This document shows, one piece after another, positions 25,222 to 34,867 of a stretch of 64,000 nucleotides of DNA. A program made the position numbers and the translations under genes. Origin of the DNA: Calothrix sp. NIES-4105 (GTDB lineage: Bacteria; Cyanobacteriota; Cyanobacteriia; Cyanobacteriales; Nostocaceae). The stretch covers positions 8,981,717 through 9,045,716 of the forward strand of contig NZ_AP018290.1 in the NCBI RefSeq assembly GCF_002368415.1, written 5' to 3'. Within the stretch, counting starts at the first letter, position 1, and each line of letters opens with the position of its first letter. The notes under the pieces were generated by a model. The model did no database searches, was not told the origin of the DNA, and saw nothing but the letters and a program-made list of their open reading frames with translations.

Positions 25222-28200
25222 ATGAACAACGGCAAAGTCAGAATCTATGAATTATCAAAGGAATTGAATTTGGATAACAAAGAGCTATTAGCAATTTGCG
25301 ACCAGCTCAATATCTCAGTTAAGAGTCATAGTAGTACAATTACAGAATCAGAGGCTCAGAGCATTCGGTCAGAAGCCGAAAAGCGACCACCAGCTTCTTC
25401 AAATATCAGAAAGGATAATGGCGCCAGTCAAAAAAATAATTTACAAGTGGCTGGCAACCGCTCGACAACACCAACCAAACAACAGATTTTAGAAATTCGT
25501 AAACCTAAATTGTCAAATAACTTTAATACCAACGCCGTTGATGCTTATAGCCTCAGCAATAACCAATCTGCTTATAACGAAGCTAAATCTCCCTCAAACC
25601 CTCGACCTATCGCTCCATCAGTCTCCCCCATGAAGCCGACGGCACCTATTCGACCTGTAGCCCGTAACCAGTCTGATTCCACACAACCATCTGCACCAGC
25701 AGTAAATGTGGATAGCAAGCCTAATTCCAATCAGCCCGCTGAGAAAATCGCCGCCGAGAAACCCGAAAAATCGGCACCGTCGCGTAAATCGCCGGAAAAA
25801 CCGATTAAGCCACAGTTGTCGGCACCTCCAAGCCGACCAGATGGCAATGAAACGGTGGCAAATGCTGCAACTCCAACAGAAAAACCGATATTGAAACGCG
25901 ACCGTAGCGAAGCGCCACCGAGTAAGCCAAAAGGCAACAAAGGCGGCGGGGCAAACACCGAGCAACAGTCTGGAACACCAAAACCAGCACGTCCAGGTGG
26001 CGGTGGTGCAAAACCTGAAAGAGGAAACCGTCAAAACGCTCCATCCGGCGATAGAAGCGATGTTGCTAGACCAAATCGCCCTTCACGTAATGCCCCAGAA
26101 GCTGCTCCAGTTGCAACTCCGCCACGGCTAGTTGCGCCATCACGACCATCAGCAGCAGTCGCCGAAAAAACGACCGAAGTCCAAGCTACGATTCCAGACG
26201 AAACAATCGAACTCAGGCGCCCAACTCCACCTCGTCCAAGTAAAGGTGGTAAAAAATGGGTTGAGGAAGAAATTGAAGAAACAAAAGAAGCTAAAGCAGC
26301 AAAAGCCGCCAAAGCTAAACGTAATAAACCTCTCATCGAAGAAGAATTTGACGAAGATGATCTTCTTGATGATGACGACCCAGATGCACAAACTGCGGTT
26401 TTGGTAAGCAATGCGATTGTTCGTCCTCCAAAACCAAAAGCAACTAAACCAATTCAAGCTCCAACTGCGACTACTGTTACGACTCAAAGAGTAAAAAGAA
26501 GTGGTTCTTCTTCTTCTCGCGACCAAAATCGCCGCCGTAACGACACCGAAGTTAAGCGCGAGCGTCCCGAGACAATAATCGTAACTGGTACGATGACCGT
26601 GCCGGAATTGGCTGAAGCTTTGGCTGTTGCTGATACCGAAATCGTCAAAATTCTTTTCATCAAAGGTATTCCAGTTAGCATTACTCAAAACCTCGACATC
26701 CCCACAATTACCTTAATCGCGAATGAGCTAGAAGTTGCTGTTGAAACTCAACAGAAAGAAGCTGAAGCTCGTAAAGTTACCGAGATGATTGAAGTTGGCG
26801 ACTTAGATAGTCTCCAACGTCGTCCACCTGTCGTTACGATTATGGGTCACGTTGACCACGGTAAAACCACCTTGCTCGACTCGATTCGTAAAACTAAGGT
26901 CGCAGCAGGTGAAGCTGGTGGTATTACCCAGCACATTGGTGCCTACCACGTAGATGTTGAACACAACGGTGCCTTGCAGCAAGTAGTGTTCCTCGATACA
27001 CCTGGTCACGAAGCATTTACCGCGATGCGGGCACGAGGAGCGCGCGTAACTGATATCGCGATTTTAGTTGTGGCAGCCGATGACGGTGTACGTCCACAAA
27101 CAGTAGAAGCAATTAGCCACGCCCAAGCGGCAGGAGTGCCAATTGTTGTAGCTATCAACAAAATTGATAAAGAAGGCGCCCAGCCCGACCGCGTGAAACA
27201 AGAGCTAACGCAGTATAGTATGACACCTGAAGAATGGGGTGGCGAAACCATTATGGTACCCGTCAGCGCCATCAAGGGTGAGAATCTAGATACCTTGTTA
27301 GAGATGATTTTGCTTGTAGCAGAAGTTGAAGAACTATCAGCGAATCCAAATCGTCCAGCAAGGGGAACTGTAATTGAAGCGCATCTTGATAAAGCGAAGG
27401 GAGCGGTTGCGACTTTATTAATTCAAAACGGTACTTTGAAAGTCGGCGATATTCTCGTTGCTGGTTCCGTGTTTGGTAAAGTGCGGGCAATGGTTGATGA
27501 CCAAGGTAAGCGCGTAGAAGCAGCTTCTCCATCGTTTGCAGTTGAGGTATTAGGCTTAAGTGATGTACCTGCTGCAGGTGATGAGTTTGAAGTATTCTTG
27601 GTTGAAAAAGAAGCTCGCTCAATTGCCGCTGTACGTGCCGAGAAGATTCGTCAGTCCCGCTTGATGCAGGGACGTGTGACTTTGGCGGGTATTTCCGCGA
27701 AGGCACAGGAAGGCGAACTCAAGGAACTCAACTTGATTTTGAAAGGCGACGTTCAAGGTTCAGTCGAAGCAATTGTTGGTTCATTGAAGCAACTTCCGCA
27801 AAACGAAGTGCAAATTCGCTTATTGCTTTCAGCGGCAGGTGAGATTACTCAAACTGATATCGATTTAGCCGCAGCTTCCGGTGCGGTTATTATTGGCTTT
27901 AATACTACCTATGCCAGCGGCGCCCGTTCAGCTGCTGATGAAGCAGGTGTGGATGTTCGTGAGTACAACATTATTTACAAGTTACTCGAAGACATTCAAG
28001 ATGCTCTCGAAGGTTTATTGGAACCCGAATTGGTCGAAGAGCCACTGGGCACCGCCGAAGTCCGTGCGGTCTTCCCTGTTGGTCGTGGCGCCGTTGCTGG
28101 TTGCTACATCCAAAATGGCAAGTTGATCCGCAACTGCAAAGTACGAGTATTACGTGCAGGCAAGCAATTGTTTGAAGGTGCGCTTGACTCACTCAAGCGT

Positions 28201-28344
28201 ATGAAAGAAGACGCACGTGAAGTCAACGCTGGCTACGAATGCGGTATTGGCATCGACAAGTTCAACGACTGGGTAGAAGGCGACATCATTGAAGGCTTCC
28301 AGATGGTCACAAAACGTCGTACCCTCGCTTCTACTAGAACTTAA
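25222..28344 (+). CDS. infB: Translation initiation factor IF-2
   Basis: 1040 residues. The N-terminus holds IF2-N helices ([18 protein letters not shown]); a long Pro/Ser/Lys-rich region (about 60-440) is typical of cyanobacterial IF-2. The GTPase domain has GHVDHGKTT (G1, about 541), DTPGHEAF (G3) and NKID (G4), followed by domains II-IV. It places initiator fMet-tRNA on the 30S subunit. It is the last gene of the operon and is followed by a hairpin. Confidence 0.98.
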   Translation: MNNGKVRIYELSKELNLDNKELLAICDQLNISVKSHSSTITESEAQSIRSEAEKRPPASSNIRKDNGASQKNNLQVAGNRSTTPTKQQILEIRKPKLSNNFNTNAVDAYSLSNNQSAYNEAKSPSNPRPIAPSVSPMKPTAPIRPVARNQSDSTQPSAPAVNVDSKPNSNQPAEKIAAEKPEKSAPSRKSPEKPIKPQLSAPPSRPDGNETVANAATPTEKPILKRDRSEAPPSKPKGNKGGGANTEQQSGTPKPARPGGGGAKPERGNRQNAPSGDRSDVARPNRPSRNAPEAAPVATPPRLVAPSRPSAAVAEKTTEVQATIPDETIELRRPTPPRPSKGGKKWVEEEIEETKEAKAAKAAKAKRNKPLIEEEFDEDDLLDDDDPDAQTAVLVSNAIVRPPKPKATKPIQAPTATTVTTQRVKRSGSSSSRDQNRRRNDTEVKRERPETIIVTGTMTVPELAEALAVADTEIVKILFIKGIPVSITQNLDIPTITLIANELEVAVETQQKEAEARKVTEMIEVGDLDSLQRRPPVVTIMGHVDHGKTTLLDSIRKTKVAAGEAGGITQHIGAYHVDVEHNGALQQVVFLDTPGHEAFTAMRARGARVTDIAILVVAADDGVRPQTVEAISHAQAAGVPIVVAINKIDKEGAQPDRVKQELTQYSMTPEEWGGETIMVPVSAIKGENLDTLLEMILLVAEVEELSANPNRPARGTVIEAHLDKAKGAVATLLIQNGTLKVGDILVAGSVFGKVRAMVDDQGKRVEAASPSFAVEVLGLSDVPAAGDEFEVFLVEKEARSIAAVRAEKIRQSRLMQGRVTLAGISAKAQEGELKELNLILKGDVQGSVEAIVGSLKQLPQNEVQIRLLLSAAGEITQTDIDLAAASGAVIIGFNTTYASGARSAADEAGVDVREYNIIYKLLEDIQDALEGLLEPELVEEPLGTAEVRAVFPVGRGAVAGCYIQNGKLIRNCKVRVLRAGKQLFEGALDSLKRMKEDAREVNAGYECGIGIDKFNDWVEGDIIEGFQMVTKRRTLASTRT

Positions 28345-28381
28345 TCTCCAGGTTTGCTATTTCATTTATCAGTATTTAGAT

Positions 28382-28403
28382 GGGCACAATTTTTGTTGTG
28401 CCC
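28382..28403 (+). terminator. Terminator after infB
   Basis: GGGCACAA pairs perfectly with TTGTGCCC over a 6-base loop, 38 bp after the stop. The T run is weak. Confidence 0.75.
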
Positions 28404-28614
28404 TCTATAATTTTAAGTAGATATAAAATCAATTTTTCAAATTTCCGTAATTATTCGTGTGTTTGGTCACCGATGTAACAGAATTTGCGTAACAACAAGA
28501 TTACAAATAGAAAGGAATAGTTAAAGTTAAAGTTAATTTCTTACTTTTTCAGGGTGCTTTCTTTACACATTGCCCCAACCGAAGAGCGAAGGTCAACTAT
28601 CGGAGTTATATATA

Positions 28615-28809
28615 ATGGGTAACATTAATTTATCAGAAAATAACGGCATCGCGGATACAGAAATTTGGGACAGCTTGCAACATGCTATTGCCGCAAGCTC
28701 TGGTTTTTTACGCTGGCAACTCGAAGCTGGCGCCAAATTTCATGATTTACGTCTGGAAGAACAAGTACAAAAGTATTTACGAGAGACTTTGGAAAATTTA
28801 GCTTATTAG
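28615..28809 (+). CDS. Small conserved hypothetical protein
   Basis: 64 residues from ATG 28615, with CGGAG 9 bases upstream; an upstream in-frame start at 28570 has no ribosome binding site. The sequence (EIWDSLQHAIAASSGFLRWQ, then LEEQVQKYLRETLENLAY) is helical, soluble and charged. It resembles small cyanobacterial proteins of unknown function. A composite repeat element begins 11 bases after the stop. Confidence 0.7.
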   Translation: MGNINLSENNGIADTEIWDSLQHAIAASSGFLRWQLEAGAKFHDLRLEEQVQKYLRETLENLAY

Positions 28810-28819
28810 TATAGATTTT

Positions 28820-29044
28820 AATCCCCCCTTAATAAGGCTAACGTATACACACAAATCTCTTTTTCTTTTCTTTCTTCTCTTTCTTTGTGTCCTTAGTGCC
28901 TTTGTGGTTCTTTAAAGAGATAAACCACGTAATCCGGAGGATTTCCCGCTCTTTAGAACACAAAGGGCACAAAGGGGGGAAAAGAAGAGGGTTATTAAAG
29001 ATGTGTGTACACGCCCTGCGCGTGGAAGGCGGGTTGGGGGGATA
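28820..29044. mobile_element. Composite MITE-like repeat, copy B
   Basis: About 225 bp with ends AATCCCCCCTT and GGTTGGGGGGAT, inner GTATACACACA/TGTGTGTACAC, and the same core palindrome (TTTGTGTCCTTAGTGCC, then GAACACAAAGGGCACAAAGG) as copies A and C. Confidence 0.85.
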
Positions 29045-29054
29045 AAATTCTTTA

Positions 29055-29588
29055 TTAAAAACCCAATATATTCTGTAAGCTGCCTTGTAAAGAGCGCAAT
29101 TGGCGATAAGCTTTCTCAAGATTATCTCCATCTACCTCTACTTCTGTAGTTGGGTAGTTTCTAATAACTTCAATTAACTTGATATCATTATCCTTTGCCG
29201 CCGATAATACAAGCGCACTTCGCATTGCTTGTCTATCGGCTTTTCGCGTTGGTGTATGAATCACCTGGCTAATTTGGTCTAAAATTACATTTCCAACTGG
29301 ACTGTTTAACACCCTGTCCAAAATAACAGGATTTACGGGAACAGGCGCCGTCAGGTAGTTACGAACTTTCTGGGGGTCTTGTTTTGCTAAGGCTAAGGTT
29401 GCCCGTAACGCAAGCGATGGTTTGCCTGTATCCGCAAGAGTCGAAAGTTCTTTGACAGGAAACGACTGGCGGAAAACACGATATTTAAGAACAATTTGTT
29501 CTGCTGCAAATACAGGGGCAGTAGTGGAAAATACGTATACACTTGCAGCTATTATTAAGCAAGAGCGTATTGATACAAATTGCAGCAT
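29055..29588 (-). CDS. Secreted DUF1400 protein
   Basis: 177 residues with a cleavable signal (IAASVYVFSTTAPVFAAEQ, about residues 13-31) and a domain reading IVLKYRVFRQSFPVKELSTLA. The latter matches DUF1400, a domain in cyanobacterial secreted proteins often attached to an alpha/beta hydrolase. No hydrolase domain (G-x-S-x-G) is present, so this is the stand-alone form. Function unknown. Confidence 0.75.
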   Translation of the reverse strand: MLQFVSIRSCLIIAASVYVFSTTAPVFAAEQIVLKYRVFRQSFPVKELSTLADTGKPSLALRATLALAKQDPQKVRNYLTAPVPVNPVILDRVLNSPVGNVILDQISQVIHTPTRKADRQAMRSALVLSAAKDNDIKLIEVIRNYPTTEVEVDGDNLEKAYRQLRSLQGSLQNILGF

Positions 29589-29847
29589 ATATCTATATAT
29601 ATTGATTTTATTTTAGTAGGCGCCATAAATGCGTGACGATATTTACCACAGATTAGTTGCATGTGTTGTAGCAATAGCTTTTAATGCCATCTATCTATAA
29701 ATATAAATTCTGATTTTTGCAAGGAACTGTGCTGATATTGTATGAGTCTTCCGGTATAGTTTTGCATGGGTTTGATAGCAAAACTGCTGTTAAATACACC
29801 CAGTTCGACATGCCAATATTTCACCTTCAAAATAAACGCGAACCAAG

Positions 29848-31569
29848 ATGACACGTCAGGGTTTACACAACCAAAATAAAAATCCCCGTTTCCCACTCAG
29901 CAACGGTATGAAAAAACAACGTGCGCTGCCCGCTATTTTATCCGCTTTAGTTGTAGCTTCTGGCGCCTCTGCCATTGTGCCAGCATTTACCAACAATGGT
30001 GCTACCAACGCTCAAACCCCTGTTCGTACCGTCCAAGCACCTGCTACTGGTACTATATTATACGTTAATCCCACAAGTGGTAATGATGCAGCAGGCGCTG
30101 GAACTGCTACTGCAACACCATTTAAAACAATTACTTTTGCTCTTAGACAAGCTCAACCTGGCACTATTATTCAATTGGCGCCAGGAACTTATAATGCACA
30201 AACTGGTGAAACATTCCCCCTTGCTTTAAATCAAGGAGTCACTCTACGGGGGGATGACAGTTCTAAAGGTCAATCAGTTTTGATTAGTGGTAGTGGAGAA
30301 TATACAAGCCGTACTTTCGCGCGTCAGAATATTACAATTTTGGCAGGTAATGACGCGGTGGTTTCTGGGGTAACAGTAACTAACCCTAATACACGTGGAA
30401 CTGGGGTATGGGTAGAATCAACAAATCCTACTATTCAAAATAGTACTTTTACACAAAGCGTCCGTGAAGGTGTATTTGTCACTGGTACAGGTAATCCTAA
30501 AATCGAAAATAATATCTTTACTCTTAACCAAGGTAACGGTGTTTCATTCGCCAGAAATGCTAAAGGCGAAATTCGTAACAATCAGTTTCAAAACACAGGT
30601 TTTGGTATTGCAGTTAGCGACAACGCATCACCTTTAATTACTGATAACCAAATTACTCAGAATAACGGTGGTATAGTCATAACCAGTAGCGGAAACAATG
30701 TTGCTAGACCAGTATTAAGAAACAACTTCATCCAAGATAACCGTGACCACGGTGTAATTGCTATTTCAACCGCCGAACCCGACTTAGGTACTCAAGAAAG
30801 TCCAGGTAAAAACCTAATTCGTAACAACGGTAAAAAAGACCCGAAAAAATTCTTTGATATTTATAACTTTAATGCAAACAAAACTCTAGCTGCTGTTGGC
30901 AACGATGTAGACCCAACCCGCACATTAGGTAAACTCGAACTAGTTGTAGCAAAAGTTGAGCCACCACCAGTAGTAGGAGGTGCAACAGCTTTTAAAGATG
31001 TAACTGGTGATTATTGGGCAAAAGCGCATATTGAAGCTTTGGCTTCGCGCAATATTATTGCTGGGTTCCCCGATGGTACCTTTAGACCAAATGAACCTGT
31101 AACACGCGCGCAATTTGCAGCTATTATCGCTAAAGCCTTTAACCCAGCAGCGAAGCGAGAAGCAGCTAACTTTACTGATGTCAAAAATGACTTTTGGGCT
31201 TTCCAAGTAATTCAAACTGCTGCGCGCGGTGGTTTTATTTCTGGTTATCCTGACCGTACATTTAAACCACAGCAACAAATCGAACGTGTACAAGTACTTG
31301 TTGCACTAGCAAATGGCTTAGGTTTAACTGCTCCTAACCCAAACGTTAATTCTTTCTTTAGTGATGCTGCTCGTATCCCTGGATATGCAGCTAGTCCAGT
31401 TGCCGCTGCAACCACTAGAGGATTAGTAGTTAACTATCCTACCGTAAAACAACTTAACCCAACTCGCGAAGCAACCCGTGCGGAAGTAGCAGCTTTTGTT
31501 TACCAAGCTTTAGTTAACGCTGGTCAAGCTCAAGCTATTCCTTCCCCTTATATTGTCAGAACCCCCTAA
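29848..31569 (+). CDS. DUF1565 beta-helix protein with SLH domains
   Basis: 573 residues; start at 29848 or 29908 (the latter begins MKKQRALPAILSALVVASGA, a cleaner signal peptide). A DUF1565 segment (YVNPTSGNDAAGAGTATATP, about 70-110) leads a right-handed parallel beta-helix (about 110-340, with repeated NNxFxxN motifs). Three S-layer homology domains follow (about 380-560; FKDVTGDYWAKAHIEALASR, FTDVKNDFWAFQVIQTAARG, FFSDAARIPGYAASPVAAAT). SLH domains anchor the protein to the cell wall in cyanobacteria. The substrate of the helix domain is unknown. Confidence 0.9.
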   Translation: MTRQGLHNQNKNPRFPLSNGMKKQRALPAILSALVVASGASAIVPAFTNNGATNAQTPVRTVQAPATGTILYVNPTSGNDAAGAGTATATPFKTITFALRQAQPGTIIQLAPGTYNAQTGETFPLALNQGVTLRGDDSSKGQSVLISGSGEYTSRTFARQNITILAGNDAVVSGVTVTNPNTRGTGVWVESTNPTIQNSTFTQSVREGVFVTGTGNPKIENNIFTLNQGNGVSFARNAKGEIRNNQFQNTGFGIAVSDNASPLITDNQITQNNGGIVITSSGNNVARPVLRNNFIQDNRDHGVIAISTAEPDLGTQESPGKNLIRNNGKKDPKKFFDIYNFNANKTLAAVGNDVDPTRTLGKLELVVAKVEPPPVVGGATAFKDVTGDYWAKAHIEALASRNIIAGFPDGTFRPNEPVTRAQFAAIIAKAFNPAAKREAANFTDVKNDFWAFQVIQTAARGGFISGYPDRTFKPQQQIERVQVLVALANGLGLTAPNPNVNSFFSDAARIPGYAASPVAAATTRGLVVNYPTVKQLNPTREATRAEVAAFVYQALVNAGQAQAIPSPYIVRTP

Positions 31570-31580
31570 ATGTAATTGTA

Positions 31581-31602
31581 GAGACGTGATATATCACGTC
31601 TC
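31581..31602. repeat. GAGACGTGAT palindrome repeat
   Basis: GAGACGTGAT-AT-ATCACGTCTC, a perfect palindrome 12 bp after the stop of the SLH gene. Same family as 11663, 13704 and 58137. Confidence 0.85.
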
Positions 31603-31627
31603 ATGGGCGGAGTGTGGTTTGAAGAGC

Positions 31628-31747
31628 TGATCCCCCCCTAACCCCCCCGCGTGTCAGGGGGGGGACAAGAGGTAGTTCTTTCCCCCTTATTAAGTGGGGT
31701 TAAGAAACAATATATTTCCCCCCTGACACGCGGGGGGCAGGGGGGTT
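31628..31747. mobile_element. GC-rich inverted-repeat element
   Basis: The left arm CCCCCC-TAA-CCCCCCCGCGTGTCAGGGGGGG (31632-31664) is the near-exact reverse complement of the right arm CCCCCCTGACACGCGGGGGG-CAGGGGGG (about 31718-31746), around a roughly 55-bp AT-rich centre. The ends share the GATCCCCCC motif with the composite elements. It is probably a non-autonomous element. Confidence 0.8.
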
Positions 31748-32000
31748 GCCAATGGGTGTAATAACTCAGGTGGATTAAATTACCCGAATGAACAGACGTT
31801 TGCAAGTCCGCTTCCGGGCGGTTAGAGTGCCATCTTGAAATAGGTGGAGGAAATCGTACTTAGAACCGCGATTGTGCGTGGATTTAGGAGTTACCAGATT
31901 TACCTAGATTTTTTGAAGCGGATTAAAGTCTAAAAAAATATTGAGAGTGTTCTGATTACAGGCGCCTATTTTTAGGAACGTAAATTTTGAATAAAATGCT
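31748..32000. other. Non-coding region, possible structured RNA
   Basis: No coding frame. 31786-31900 has mixed composition with local pairing (CCGCTTCCGGGCGG at 31811-31824), unlike the surrounding AT-rich spacer. It does not match tmRNA, RNase P RNA, SRP RNA or 6S RNA as far as I can tell. A GGCGCC lies at 31961. Confidence 0.3.
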
Positions 32001-32002
32001 TT

Positions 32003-32038
32003 TGCCAAGGTAGAGCAGCGCGCATTTCTACCTTGGCA
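32003..32038. terminator. Bidirectional terminator hairpin
   Basis: TGCCAAGGTAG (32003-32013) pairs perfectly with CTACCTTGGCA (32028-32038). It lies between the SLH gene side and the convergent LRV-like gene, with T- and A-rich flanks. Confidence 0.7.
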
Positions 32039-32055
32039 TTTGCGATAGCCTAAAG

Positions 32056-32763
32056 TTAAATGTAGTTAAAATATGACTGCAACAGGGGCGCCGGATGGTT
32101 CAAATATAATAACCTTTCAAATAATGATAAGACTGAATTGTCGTTGCAATCTAATTGATAATTTAACATTAAATCTTTTGCAGCTTCTTCCCATCCTTCT
32201 GTCATTTCTCCTGCATAATTAACATGCATTTCCGCTGATAAAGCAATACTATCGCTAACTCTAGCAGCAGGATATCCCATCTGAACAAATTTAGACAATA
32301 CTGATGCAGGCGTTTTTAAGCTTTTTACCAGAGTCTCAAATACTGAATAATCATTGTGAATGTTACGGTTAGCTGCTCTTACCATCCAATCTTCTGGCAC
32401 TGTCTCTAACTTCAGTAATTCTACTAATGTTGCTGCTGGCATTTCTTCTATGAGATTTGGATTTTCTAAAAACAGTAGCGATAAAACTGAGTTATTGAAC
32501 AGTTCTTGTGGAAATTCTGCACCTAATTTTAATAGTACATTTGTTGGTGTATTTGGATTGCTTACGACACTTTGCCGAGTTTCTTTGTCCTTGCTATTGC
32601 CAAGTTTCTGTAATAACTCCGGCGCCGCATTCAGATTTTGTGCAACAACGCGCGCTAATTCAACAGTCATATTTGCTAACTCTTCTAACCGCGCTTGCGG
32701 TGTATTTTCACATTTAGCTTCTTGTGAGTGTTTAACTTTGCCAAACTCGGAAGAATTAGTCAT
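32056..32763 (-). CDS. LRV/HEAT-like repeat protein
   Basis: 235 residues made of helical repeats of the leucine-rich-repeat-variant type (VVSNPNTPTNVLLKLGAEFP, FLENPNLIEEMPAATLVELL, LKTPASVLSKFVQMG). Such proteins are scaffolds; no catalytic motif is visible. A relic of a second copy lies directly upstream (32865-32942), so the gene was once part of a tandem pair. Confidence 0.65.
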   Translation of the reverse strand: MTNSSEFGKVKHSQEAKCENTPQARLEELANMTVELARVVAQNLNAAPELLQKLGNSKDKETRQSVVSNPNTPTNVLLKLGAEFPQELFNNSVLSLLFLENPNLIEEMPAATLVELLKLETVPEDWMVRAANRNIHNDYSVFETLVKSLKTPASVLSKFVQMGYPAARVSDSIALSAEMHVNYAGEMTEGWEEAAKDLMLNYQLDCNDNSVLSLFERLLYLNHPAPLLQSYFNYI

Positions 32764-32864
32764 GAGGATAGTAGGTAAATAAAAATGCCATTAAGAACTT
32801 TTATTTAACAATGTGTCATATCTTCTTCTAAGATAACCTTTGTATTTACACGGAAATTAATCGA

Positions 32865-32942
32865 CTAAATAACAACAAATAAATTCTCAAGTGATGGCGC
32901 TGATGGTTCAAATACAATAACCCTTACATTTGCTAATTGGGT
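32865..32942 (-). pseudogene. Relic C-terminus of a tandem LRV-like paralogue
   Basis: The minus-strand frame reads QLANVRVIVFEPSAPSLENL, continues FVVI and stops at 32865-32867. It aligns with the end of the neighbouring intact gene (FERLLYLNHPAPLLQSYFNYI): the same spacing of the P-A/S-P-x-L core and the same final Ile before the stop. The DNA also matches (GGCGC-TGATGGTTCAAATA-AATAACC). Only about 25 codons survive. Confidence 0.6.
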
Positions 32943-33400
32943 CAATACGGATTCTATAAAGTACGCTTGAACTGACTATTTCATTATGTCAACCAATTTT
33001 ATGTACTAATTAGTTTAAAGGTATTTGTTTTAATACTCTTCGCGCGTGTAAGCATAGGTATCCTACACGTTCCACAAACAGAAGCTTGAAGAATGACGTT
33101 ATTTCAATCCTTTGATAGAGTTCATAAAACTTAAGACTGTTTAGACTGGTTATCAAAGTTAATTGGCAACTCAGTATAATTTTTTGTTTAGCACCCGTAT
33201 TATTCGTGTTTCTAATGACTAGTAGCGTGTAGACTGGTATGACTGGATAAAACTAAAACTCAATATTTTTTTTCAAATAAATTTTAATTTGTTGCTCTGT
33301 CATATAAGCGTTTTTGCGCTTTGTATGTTTTTTATTCGATTCCCGACTTCCTCGGAGTTGTCGGCAGTCTTGTAAACGCCAAATTTATGACGTTAGCTAG
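32943..33400. other. Intergenic spacer with small hairpins
   Basis: No gene. Hairpins include CGTGTA/TACACG around 33045-33070 and CCGACTTCC-TC-GGAGTTGTCGG around 33344-33363, the latter resembling the terminator at 43306-43338. It probably holds the promoter of the RND operon. Confidence 0.45.
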
Positions 33401-34804
33401 GTGATTAACGTGATTGACGTAGGTAAATACTTTAGGATGAAAAGTAAAAACTCGCTCTTTGCTGACGTAGCCTGCGGCAACAGTCTAACGGCTTGCAGCA
33501 ATAATACTAGAAATAGTCTACTACTTGCTTTTGTACTTAGTTTTGGATTTTTGTGTGCAGGTTGCGGTGCCAACGTTAAGGACAAAGCAGAAGCACAGTC
33601 ACAACAGCCTTCAGCGGCTGCGAATAGAGCTACACCTGTAGATGTAGCAATAGCTAAAACTGGTGTACTGCAAAAACAACCAGAGTTTACGGCAACAACG
33701 GCGCCATTCCGGACTGTATCGTTACGTTCGCAAATTGAAGGGCAGCTTTTAGCGCTTTCGGTTGACGTTGGAAGTACGGTAAAGCAAGGGCAAGTAATTG
33801 GGCAAGTAGATGATGCACTGCTTGTAACTACATTAAATCAGGCAGAAGCGGAATTAGCTTCGTTAAAATCAGAGGTTGCTAGGACAAATACACAAATAGC
33901 AAACCGAAAAGCTGAAGTTGAGCGTTTACGGTTGGAACTTGTGCAAGCGCAATCTGATGCGAAACGTCAACAACAATTATTTAAGGAAGGCGCCATTGCT
34001 GAACAAGCTGCTCAACAAAGTCGTACTGAAGCACAAACTGCTGCTCAAGCACTACGCGCAGCTATTTCACAAGTCAGTACGGAACAGCAAGCTGTTGCAA
34101 CTGCCCAAGGAAGAGTTGTAGCACAACAAGCAGTAGTTGCCGAAGCTAAAAAGCGTCGTTCTTATGCAAGGTTAGTATCTCCGATTAATGGTGTAGTGGC
34201 AGAAAAAGTTTCTGAGCCAGGAAATTTACTACAACCAGGTAATGAAGTTATAAAAATTAGTGATTTAAGTAAGGTCAAGGTCGTAGTGCAACTCTCAGAG
34301 TTAGAACTAGGAAGAGTTAGAGTCGGGCAACAAGTACAAGTTCGGTTAGACGCATTTCCCAATCAAACATATACAGGTGTAGTTGGTCGTATTTCTCCTG
34401 TTGCGGATGCTACCGCGCGCTTAGTACCTGTTGAGGTAGATATATCTAATAACAACGGGAAAATAGGGAGTGGGCTTTTAGCAAGAGTAACTTTTAATGC
34501 TAGTAATGCCGAGCGAGTAGTAATACCGTTAACAGCACTAACTGAAAGCGGACAACAAAACAAAGCAAGACAATCACAAGACACTCAAAATAGTCAACCA
34601 AGTCAAAGCACTATATTTGTACTGCAACTCGGCGCCGCAAAACCAACGGTTAGCGCTAGAAGTGTAACGCTTGGGCAAAGAAGTAATGGAAACGTTGAAA
34701 TTTTATCGGGGTTGCAACCTGGTGAGTCTTTTGTAGTAAGAAGCGGTAGACCTCTCAAAGATGGTGAAACTGTTGGACTTTCGATTCTTTCAGAGAAATC
34801 ATGA
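33401..34804 (+). CDS. RND efflux periplasmic adaptor (HlyD/AcrA family)
   Basis: 467 residues from GTG 33401, or 455 from ATG 33437; the latter places the lipoprotein signal (LLAFVLSFGFLCAGC) closer to the N-terminus. The order is lipoyl half-motif (TVSLRSQIEGQLLALSVDVG), a long coiled-coil hairpin rich in Ala/Gln (about 140-240), second lipoyl half (ARLVSPINGVVAEKVSEPGN), beta-barrel and membrane-proximal domains. It links the inner-membrane pump encoded next to an outer-membrane channel; no TolC gene is nearby. Confidence 0.93.
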   Translation: MINVIDVGKYFRMKSKNSLFADVACGNSLTACSNNTRNSLLLAFVLSFGFLCAGCGANVKDKAEAQSQQPSAAANRATPVDVAIAKTGVLQKQPEFTATTAPFRTVSLRSQIEGQLLALSVDVGSTVKQGQVIGQVDDALLVTTLNQAEAELASLKSEVARTNTQIANRKAEVERLRLELVQAQSDAKRQQQLFKEGAIAEQAAQQSRTEAQTAAQALRAAISQVSTEQQAVATAQGRVVAQQAVVAEAKKRRSYARLVSPINGVVAEKVSEPGNLLQPGNEVIKISDLSKVKVVVQLSELELGRVRVGQQVQVRLDAFPNQTYTGVVGRISPVADATARLVPVEVDISNNNGKIGSGLLARVTFNASNAERVVIPLTALTESGQQNKARQSQDTQNSQPSQSTIFVLQLGAAKPTVSARSVTLGQRSNGNVEILSGLQPGESFVVRSGRPLKDGETVGLSILSEKS

Positions 34805-34837
34805 TGTTGGGTTGAGTCTCGTTCCTCAACCTACTCA

Positions 34838-34858
34838 GCACTTAGCACTCAGCACTTT
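34838..34858. repeat. Heptamer repeat fragment
   Basis: CTCAGCA-CTTAGCA-CTCAGCA lies between the two RND genes. Confidence 0.85.
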
Positions 34859-34867
34859 CTACTCTAT

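Noticed and set aside
25618-26688. Long minus-strand open frames opposite infB
   Set aside because: Shadows of the Pro/Ser/Lys-rich IF-2 N-terminus, whose codon use suppresses antisense stops.
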